Assembly: GCA_019120525.1 (NCBI GenBank)
Contig: DWUW01000195.1
Span: 1 to 17,337 of the forward strand
Reading direction: 5' to 3'
DNA: 17,337 nucleotides
Source of the DNA: Candidatus Eisenbergiella stercorigallinarum
GTDB taxonomy: Bacteria; Bacillota; Clostridia; Lachnospirales; Lachnospiraceae
This document shows positions 7,157-13,725 of the stretch, in pieces; within the stretch, counting starts at the first letter, position 1; each line of letters starts with the position of its first letter. Made by a program: the position numbers and the translations under genes. The notes beneath the pieces are model-generated. The model was given only the letters and a program-made list of their open reading frames with translations, ran no database searches and was not told the DNA's origin.

Positions 7157-8629
7157 ATGAAGAATAAGGTGATGCTGATCACATATGCCGACAGCTTCGG
7201 AAAAAACCTGAAGGAGCTTAAAGGAGTGCTGGACCGGTATTTTAAGCGGGAGGTAAACGCGGTGCATGTGCTGCCCTTTTACCCTTCCTCCGGCGACAGA
7301 GGATTCGCGCCCATCAACTACCGGAAGGTGGCGGAGGAGTTCGGAGACTGGGAGGACATCCGGGCGCTGGCCGGGGAATATGAGCTGATGTTTGATTTCA
7401 TGATCAACCATCTGTCCAGAAGGTCGCCGGAATTTAAGGATTTTATCGAGAAGCACGACGCTTCGGAATACGCGGACATGTTCCTGCGTTTTAAAAAATT
7501 CTGGCCCGGCGGCGAGCCCACCCAGGAGCAGGTGGACATGCTGAACAAGAGAAAGCCCTGCGCGCCCTGCGAGGAGATCTCCTTCGCGGACGGGACGACG
7601 GAAAAGATCTGGTGCACCTTTGACGACGAGCAGATGGACCTGAACCTGGAATCCGGGGTGACCTGGAAATATATTGAAAATACCCTGCGCTTTCTGCTTG
7701 ACCAGGGAGCGGCCATGATCCGTCTGGACGCCTTCGCCTTCGCCACGAAAAAGGTGGATACCTCCTGCTTTTTCCTGGAGCCTGAGATCTGGGAGATGAT
7801 GGGAAGGGTGCAGAAGATCCTGGACGAGAAGCAGATCCCCATGCTTCCGGAGATCCACGACCATTATACGGTGCAGCTTAAGATCGCCGACCATGGCTAT
7901 ACGGTCTATGACTTCGTGCTTCCCGTGATGGTGCTGCACACCCTGTATACCGGAAGCGGAAAGCGGCTGAAGCACTGGCTGGAGATCTGTCCCAGAAAGC
8001 AGCAGACCACGCTGGATACCCACGACGGGCTGGGAACGGTGGACGTGGTGGACCTGCTTTCCGAGGAGGAGCTGAACGCGGTCATCGACCAGACCGAGAA
8101 ATACGGGGCAAACTTCAAGTGGGACTACAGCGGAAGCTCCACCGGGAAAAAGGTGGTCTATCAGATCAACTGTTCCTACTATTCCGCGGTGGGAGAGGAC
8201 GACGACAGCTATCTGCTCTCCAGGGCGATCCAGTTCTTCACGCCCGGCGTACCCCAGGTTTATTACATGGGACTGCTGGCCGGGGAGAACGACTATGAGC
8301 TGATGGAGCGCACGCACTATGACAGGAACATCAGCAGACATAACTATACGGTGGAAGAGATCGACCGTCTGGTGAAGAAGCCCGTGGTCCAGAGGCTCTG
8401 TCATCTGATGCAGTTCAGAAATGAATACCCGGTCTTCGACGGGGAAATGAAGGTTTATGATACGGAGGATTCCATCCTGAAGGTGGAGTGGAAGGACGGC
8501 GCGCTCTGCGCCTGCCTGGACGCGGACCTGAAGAAGAGGACCTTTGAAATTACTTATACGGAAACGGACGGAAGCATCTGCAGGTTTGACCCGGAAAGGG
8601 ATTTCACATGGAGCGGACAGGAACGGTAA
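7157..8629 (+). CDS. GH13 subfamily 18 glycoside phosphorylase, sucrose-phosphorylase type
   Basis: This 490-residue enzyme opens with NKVMLITYADSFGKNL and continues with VHVLPFYPSSGDRGFAPI, both typical of sucrose phosphorylases. The catalytic triad is visible: nucleophile Asp191 in IRLDAFAF, acid/base Glu232 in LPEIHDHY and transition-state stabiliser Asp290 in LDTHDG. YQINCSYYSAVG and YYMGLLAGENDYELM follow. Members cleave sucrose or a related alpha-glucoside with phosphate, yielding glucose 1-phosphate and saving one ATP. RLDAFA and LPEIHxHY recall the Leuconostoc sucrose phosphorylase and sucrose 6'-phosphate phosphorylase branch more than the bifidobacterial one (RLDAVGY). The acceptor could be fructose, fructose 6-phosphate or, by homology to related GH13_18 enzymes, glycerol or glycerate; I cannot settle this. 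Cytoplasmic. AAAGGA lies 6 nt before the ATG. Its last 22 nt overlap the next gene. Confidence 0.9.
   Translation: MKNKVMLITYADSFGKNLKELKGVLDRYFKREVNAVHVLPFYPSSGDRGFAPINYRKVAEEFGDWEDIRALAGEYELMFDFMINHLSRRSPEFKDFIEKHDASEYADMFLRFKKFWPGGEPTQEQVDMLNKRKPCAPCEEISFADGTTEKIWCTFDDEQMDLNLESGVTWKYIENTLRFLLDQGAAMIRLDAFAFATKKVDTSCFFLEPEIWEMMGRVQKILDEKQIPMLPEIHDHYTVQLKIADHGYTVYDFVLPVMVLHTLYTGSGKRLKHWLEICPRKQQTTLDTHDGLGTVDVVDLLSEEELNAVIDQTEKYGANFKWDYSGSSTGKKVVYQINCSYYSAVGEDDDSYLLSRAIQFFTPGVPQVYYMGLLAGENDYELMERTHYDRNISRHNYTVEEIDRLVKKPVVQRLCHLMQFRNEYPVFDGEMKVYDTEDSILKVEWKDGALCACLDADLKKRTFEITYTETDGSICRFDPERDFTWSGQER
8595..8600 (+). promoter_or_regulatory. Ribosome binding site inside the phosphorylase gene
   Basis: AAAGGG lies 7 nt before ATG 8608, within the last codons of the phosphorylase gene. 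It supports a coupled start for the FAD oxidoreductase. Confidence 0.6.
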
Positions 8630-11289
8630 TCATTGCGGAAACAGAATATCTGGTGGCCGGAGAGGGCATGGCCGCCCTGCGGGAAGCAGGGCGGCTTGCC
8701 GGGGAAGGCAAAAAGGTGCTCCTTGCTTCGGCAGCCTCCTGCCTGGCGGAGGACATCTGCGGTACGAACCGCTACAGGAGTCCTCAGATCGGGGAGGAGC
8801 TTTTGGGAGAAGGCTTTACGCCGGACAGTTATCAGCTTTCCCTGGAGGAAAACTGTGAGAAGCTGGGGATAACCCTGCTCTATTGCGTCCGTTATGTGGA
8901 TAAGCAGCCGGTGAATGGGAAAACACTGGTCCGCTTCGCAGCCAAGGGCGGGCTGTTCGGGATCCTCTGCGGGGAATTTGCCGACCGGAGGGAAAGCGCG
9001 CAGGACTGCTCCTATATCGCGCTGGTCACAGAAAAAGGAAAGCCCGGTTTCGGGCTTTTTGAGATATCCGCCGAAGTGGGGGAAAACACGGATCAGGCCG
9101 GGGCGGACGCCGCAACGGCCACGGCGCGGCGGCTGTACGCCTGCCGCCGGGAGCTGATCCGTTCTTTCCTGGAAAAGAGGAAGGAAAACCCGGATCTGTA
9201 TCTGGGCCGTTTCGCGCGCCGGGGCTTCGGCGGGAAAGCGGCGCGCAGGGAAAGCGGAGAGGAGACGGGCACAAAAGAAGCGCGGCGTGTGTTCCCGAAG
9301 GGACAGAACCGGTTCGGACGGTACGGATTCCTGGAGCTGCCGGAAGAGAAGGCGGCCGTATCCGCCGGGCAGGAGAGCTGCGACCTGGTGGTGGCCGGGG
9401 GCGGGACCGCCGGCGTGATGGCCGCCATCCATGCGGCCAGGGGCGGCCTGCGGACGGTGCTGATCGAGCCCAATTACGATCTGGGAGGGACCCAGACGGC
9501 GGGCGGCGTGAGCACCTACTGGTTCGGGCACCGTTTCTCGGATGTGAGGGAGATGGACGGACTGGTGGACGGACTCTGTACGCGCTGCGGGGTACGAAAG
9601 CGGCAGGGAATCTGGAGCGGCCGGGATGATTTCCATGCGGGGATCCGAAGCTTCGTCTACCTGAAATGCTGTTTGGAGGCGGGCGTGAAGGTGGTCTTCG
9701 GACAGATCGCCTACGACGCGTTTTACGAGGAACGAACGGGCGGCAGGATCGGCGTGGTGACGGCCGGAGACGTAGGGAACCTGGTCTATTTCGCGGAGGC
9801 GGTCATCGACGCCACGGGAGACGGGGATCTGGCGGTGGCGCTGGGCGCCGCGGGCTGCTATGGCAGCAAGCAGGACCTGATTACCTACTGGGCTTCCCTG
9901 GCCCAATATACCTCTCCGGACGCCTACCGGAACAATTTTTCCTCCATGCTGTTTGCGGAGGACCCGTTTGACTATACCCGGTTCATCCGGCTCGGCAGGA
10001 AGCGCGGGGAGGAGAAATTCGACCACGGAAGCTATGTGAGCATGCGGGAGAGCCGCCATATCCGCGGCATGGCCGAGGTCAGCCTGAAGGATCTGATCAC
10101 CTACCGGACCTGGGAGGACGCTCTCTATACCTGCTATTCCAACTACGATCCCAAGGGAAAGCTGGACGCGGATATGGTGTACTGCGGCGTGTTGCCTCCC
10201 CAGGTGAGCATACAGATCCCGCTGTCCGCCCTGCTTCCCGTCGATGGAAAAGGACGGCGCATCGAAGGGCTGTATGTGGCCGGGAAAGCGATTTCCGCTA
10301 CCCATAACGTATTCCCAAGCATCCGGATGCAGCCGGATCTGATGCACCAGGGAGCTGTGCTGGGCAGCCTGCTGGCAAAGGCCCTGTCGGAGGGCACGGT
10401 ACCGGAGCGGATGGATCCGGAAAAACGGCGGGAATTTCTTCTGGCCTGTTCGGACGATCCTCTCACCCTGCCGGAAAACAGGCTGACGGCGGAAGAATGC
10501 GCAAAGAGGGTTACGGCCAAAAGCCGCAGCCAATGGGTGGACGTGCCCTTTGAATGGGAAGAGACGGGCAGCTTCGAGACGCTGGGCCTGATAGCCGCAG
10601 AGCCGGAGGAGGTGCGCCCGGTGCTGCGCAGGCGGCTGGAACAGGAAACGGAAGAAGAAACGAGGGAAATGCTGATCGGCTATGCCCTCTGGCACGGCAT
10701 GGACGACTGGACGCAGGAGCTGTGCAGCGCGCTCTGCCGCAAGATACGCGCCGCGGACGGCCTTCCGGAAAGGGCAGGCTCCACCATGTGCGCCCAGCTC
10801 CTTCCGGATCACGGCGTGATGCCGGAGCTGGCCTATCAGCTTAACCAGCTCGGATGGAGCGGGAAGGACTGCGTGCTCGAGCCCTTTGCCCTGGTGCTTG
10901 ACCGGCTGGAAAACGGAGAGCGGGATTACCGCACGATCCAGAAGGGGATCTATCATTATATCGAAGCCTTCGCCTACGCGGCGGCGCACAATCCGCAGAA
11001 GGGCTTTATCCCCATGCTGAAGCGGCTCCTGAAGCTGCCGGAGCTGGAGAGGTCGCTGACGGACATGGACAGCGTGGATCTCATGACGGAACGGTATCAG
11101 ATCCTGGTTTTCATCCTGAACCGGGCGCTGGCCCTGCTGGGAGAAGAGGAAGGGCGTGACGGGCTTCGGCGGCTTACGGCCCTTTCCAATATGGCGGTCA
11201 GCGGAAGCGCCCGCATGACGCTGGAACGGCTGAAGACAGAGGAAAGAACGGGCTTTCCCACGGAGGGAATCCGAAAGAAGGTATGGTGA
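8608..11289 (+). CDS. FAD-dependent oxidoreductase (FAD_oxidored type) with extra N-terminal and alpha-helical C-terminal regions
   Basis: This 893-residue protein contains a clear flavoprotein core from about residue 257: DLVVAGGGTAGVMAAIHAA with the dinucleotide-binding glycines 264, 266 and 269, the acidic end of beta-2 at VLIEPN, then LGGTQTAGG, VIDATGDGDLA and, near 550, GLYVAGKAISATH. This fits the FAD_oxidored family (PF12831). About 250 residues precede the core and include a second, weaker Rossmann-like pattern (YLVAGEGMAALREA, residues 14-27), with a charged low-complexity linker near 195-250. The last ~270 residues look all-helical, HEAT-like. No signal peptide or membrane segment is seen. 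Substrate unknown; embedding among glycosidases suggests oxidation of a sugar, glycoside or polyol, which is inference. It overlaps the phosphorylase gene by 22 nt and ends 2 nt before the first alpha-mannosidase. Confidence 0.85.
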   Translation: MERTGTVIIAETEYLVAGEGMAALREAGRLAGEGKKVLLASAASCLAEDICGTNRYRSPQIGEELLGEGFTPDSYQLSLEENCEKLGITLLYCVRYVDKQPVNGKTLVRFAAKGGLFGILCGEFADRRESAQDCSYIALVTEKGKPGFGLFEISAEVGENTDQAGADAATATARRLYACRRELIRSFLEKRKENPDLYLGRFARRGFGGKAARRESGEETGTKEARRVFPKGQNRFGRYGFLELPEEKAAVSAGQESCDLVVAGGGTAGVMAAIHAARGGLRTVLIEPNYDLGGTQTAGGVSTYWFGHRFSDVREMDGLVDGLCTRCGVRKRQGIWSGRDDFHAGIRSFVYLKCCLEAGVKVVFGQIAYDAFYEERTGGRIGVVTAGDVGNLVYFAEAVIDATGDGDLAVALGAAGCYGSKQDLITYWASLAQYTSPDAYRNNFSSMLFAEDPFDYTRFIRLGRKRGEEKFDHGSYVSMRESRHIRGMAEVSLKDLITYRTWEDALYTCYSNYDPKGKLDADMVYCGVLPPQVSIQIPLSALLPVDGKGRRIEGLYVAGKAISATHNVFPSIRMQPDLMHQGAVLGSLLAKALSEGTVPERMDPEKRREFLLACSDDPLTLPENRLTAEECAKRVTAKSRSQWVDVPFEWEETGSFETLGLIAAEPEEVRPVLRRRLEQETEEETREMLIGYALWHGMDDWTQELCSALCRKIRAADGLPERAGSTMCAQLLPDHGVMPELAYQLNQLGWSGKDCVLEPFALVLDRLENGERDYRTIQKGIYHYIEAFAYAAAHNPQKGFIPMLKRLLKLPELERSLTDMDSVDLMTERYQILVFILNRALALLGEEEGRDGLRRLTALSNMAVSGSARMTLERLKTEERTGFPTEGIRKKVW

Positions 11290-11291
11290 AG

Positions 11292-13712
11292 ATGGAAAAG
11301 AAAGAACTTTATATGATCGGAAATTCCCATATAGACCCGGTATGGTTCTGGGACTGGGAGGAAGGGATGCAGGAGGTCAAAGCAACCTACGCATCGGCGC
11401 TGGAGCGGATGAAGGAGTTTGACGATTTTAAGTTCACCTCCACCTCCACCGCATTTTTTGAATGGATTGAAAAGCTGCTCCCGGACATGTTTGAAGAGAT
11501 CAGAAAACGGGTAGCGGAGGGACGCTGGGAGATCACGGGAGGATGGTTCATCGAGCCGGACTGCATCCTTCCCTGCGGAGAGGCCTTTGTCAGACAGGGC
11601 CTGTATTCCCAGAGATATTTGAAGGAAAAATTCGGAAAGATCTGCAGGATCGGTTCCAACGTGGACAGCTTCGGGCATAACCATGTCCTGCCCCAGATCC
11701 TGAAAAAGAGCGGGATGGATTCCTATGTGTTCATGCGTCCCAGGCTGAATACGCCGGTTTTCAAATGGGAGAGCGAAGACGGCAGCCAGGTGAACGCCAT
11801 CAGCCTGCCGGCGGAATACACCTCCTGGTTCCACGATCCCACGGTGAAGAACATCCAGGATACGCTGGACCGGACGGAAGGATACGATAAAATGGTCTGC
11901 TGTTATGGCGTGGGAAACCATGGCGGCGGCCCCACCATTGAAAACATCAGAAGCATTCAGTCGCTTCAGGGCCACTGGGAGGGCGTGAGCCTTCGCTTTT
12001 CCGACTATACGGAGTTCCTGAAGGATCTGGACACGGACAGCCTTCCGGTGATAAAGGGCGCTTTTGAAAAGGTGAACGAGGGCTGCTATTCCAACGACTC
12101 CCTTTTTAAGAAGACCAACCGCCTGGCGGAACAGAGGCTTCTGGACGCGGACCGGCTGATGGGCCTGTCCCGCGTCTTCACCGGAGCCTTTCCGGAAGAA
12201 GCCGGAGCGATGGAAAACCTGTGGAAGGGCGTTTTTTTCAATGAGTTCCACGATACCATGGGAGGAACCACCATCCAGTCCGCCAGGGACGAGGCGGTGA
12301 TGCAGCTTTCCGGCGTCTGCGCCAGGGCCGGCGAGATCAAGGCGGTGGCCATCCAGAACGTGGTGAACCAGATCGACACCAGAGGCGAGGGCTTCCCTCT
12401 GTTCCTTTTCCATACGGGAAGCCAGCCCTATGAAGGCAACGTGGAGGTGGAGCTGGAGTGGTTCTGCCAGAGCCCGTTAAAGCTTCTGGACCCGCAGGGG
12501 AAGGAGATCCCCTACCAGAGGATCCATACGGATGCCAAGGTCCGTCACACCACGCTGGGAGGGCGCAGGAGATTTGTATTCCATGCTTCCATCCCGGCCT
12601 GCGGCTTCGCTCAGTACCGGGTGCTGAAGGAGGAGCCTTCCCTGGTGATGACGCCGAACATGGAGATTGAAAATCCGGATCCGTACCGCCTGGAAAACCC
12701 GTATCTTCTGGCGCAGTTCGATCCAAAGACCGGCATGCTTTCTTCCCTGACCGATAAGGAAACCGGGTTCGACGCGCTGAAGGGGGACGCTTCTTTCAGG
12801 CTTTACCTGGATGAGAGGGACGCCTGGGGCGGCCTGCAGGGAAGACGCTATGAGGACAGGAACGTATCCTTCCGCCTAGATTCCATCGAGAAGGTGGAAA
12901 GCGGCGGCCTGCGGGAAACCATCCGGGTGCGTCTTTCCTTTGAGGACACCAGGGTGGAACAGCTCTACAGCCTGGGCGCGCGGGAAAAGGAGCTGCAGGT
13001 GGAGACCCGGCTGCGCTTCAACCATACCTGGAGCCTCCTGAAGCTGGTCTTCCCCGTGGGAGCGGAAGCGAACCTCACCAGGGCGGAAACGGCCTACGGC
13101 GTATGGAACCGGGAAATCCAGGACACGAGCGAATACTACATGCAGCGCTTCCTGGACGCTTCCGACGCGAAGGGAGCCGGCCTTGCCGTGGCGAACGACG
13201 GGAAATACGCCTTCAATATGACGGACGGAAGGCTGCAGATCACCGTGGCGAGAAGCGCCATCTACGCGCAGGGGAACAGCCCGGACTGGTACAATGAAAA
13301 GGAAAGCTATCAGTATATGGACATCGGCACGCAGACCTTCCGGCTGACGCTGAAGCCGCACGGGGCAGCCCTTTTGAACCGGGAGCTGTACCGGATGGCG
13401 GAAAAGACGAACGGCGCCTATGAATACCTGGCGGACAGCGCCCATCCGGGAAGGATCCCCGGCGCGGACGCGGCGGTATTCAGCCTGGCGTCGGTGAAGG
13501 ATGGAAATGTGGCGGTGACGGATATCAAAAAAGCGGAGGATGGCGACGATTTCATCATCCGTCTTCTCGAAACGGAAGGAAAGGATACGCAGACGGTCCT
13601 TTCCTTCTGGGGGAAGGAGCATCCGATTTCGATCGGCCATCACGAGATCGCGACCTGGCGGCTGTCCCGGGACGGAAGCCGGATGGAGCAGGTCAATCTG
13701 CTGGAGTGGTAG
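11292..13712 (+). CDS. GH38 alpha-mannosidase, first of a tandem pair
   Basis: This 806-residue protein (809 if started at ATG 11283, which overlaps the upstream stop) matches bacterial GH38 alpha-mannosidases. The zinc site is complete: NSHIDPVWFW (His13, Asp15), NVDSFGHN with the nucleophile/ligand Asp125, and GVGNHGGGPT with His210. FNEFHDTMGGT is the usual GH38 helical-domain motif, and the C-terminal half is beta-rich. It removes terminal alpha-mannose from oligosaccharides or alpha-mannosides; linkage cannot be read from sequence. No signal peptide, so cytoplasmic. I chose 11292 because it aligns with the start of the second copy and has AGAAGG about 10 nt upstream; the start is uncertain by three codons. 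Together with the next gene and the GH2 enzyme it implies a mannose-rich substrate. A mannosylglycerate-type role, as in MngB, is a less likely alternative. Confidence 0.93.
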   Translation: MEKKELYMIGNSHIDPVWFWDWEEGMQEVKATYASALERMKEFDDFKFTSTSTAFFEWIEKLLPDMFEEIRKRVAEGRWEITGGWFIEPDCILPCGEAFVRQGLYSQRYLKEKFGKICRIGSNVDSFGHNHVLPQILKKSGMDSYVFMRPRLNTPVFKWESEDGSQVNAISLPAEYTSWFHDPTVKNIQDTLDRTEGYDKMVCCYGVGNHGGGPTIENIRSIQSLQGHWEGVSLRFSDYTEFLKDLDTDSLPVIKGAFEKVNEGCYSNDSLFKKTNRLAEQRLLDADRLMGLSRVFTGAFPEEAGAMENLWKGVFFNEFHDTMGGTTIQSARDEAVMQLSGVCARAGEIKAVAIQNVVNQIDTRGEGFPLFLFHTGSQPYEGNVEVELEWFCQSPLKLLDPQGKEIPYQRIHTDAKVRHTTLGGRRRFVFHASIPACGFAQYRVLKEEPSLVMTPNMEIENPDPYRLENPYLLAQFDPKTGMLSSLTDKETGFDALKGDASFRLYLDERDAWGGLQGRRYEDRNVSFRLDSIEKVESGGLRETIRVRLSFEDTRVEQLYSLGAREKELQVETRLRFNHTWSLLKLVFPVGAEANLTRAETAYGVWNREIQDTSEYYMQRFLDASDAKGAGLAVANDGKYAFNMTDGRLQITVARSAIYAQGNSPDWYNEKESYQYMDIGTQTFRLTLKPHGAALLNRELYRMAEKTNGAYEYLADSAHPGRIPGADAAVFSLASVKDGNVAVTDIKKAEDGDDFIIRLLETEGKDTQTVLSFWGKEHPISIGHHEIATWRLSRDGSRMEQVNLLEW
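11907..11937 (+). repeat. 31-nt direct repeat, copy A (GH38 GVGNHGGGPT codons)
   Basis: This stretch of the first GH38 gene is identical base for base to 14359-14389 of the second. It encodes the zinc-ligand motif GVGNHGGGPT. Flanking bases differ on both sides. Confidence 0.95.
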
Positions 13713-13714
13713 AC

Positions 13715-13720
13715 AGGAGG
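13715..13720 (+). promoter_or_regulatory. Ribosome binding site of the second GH38 gene
   Basis: AGGAGG lies 5 nt before ATG 13726, immediately after the upstream stop. It excludes upstream in-frame starts that would run back into the first GH38 gene. Confidence 0.85.
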
Positions 13721-13725
13721 AAAAC

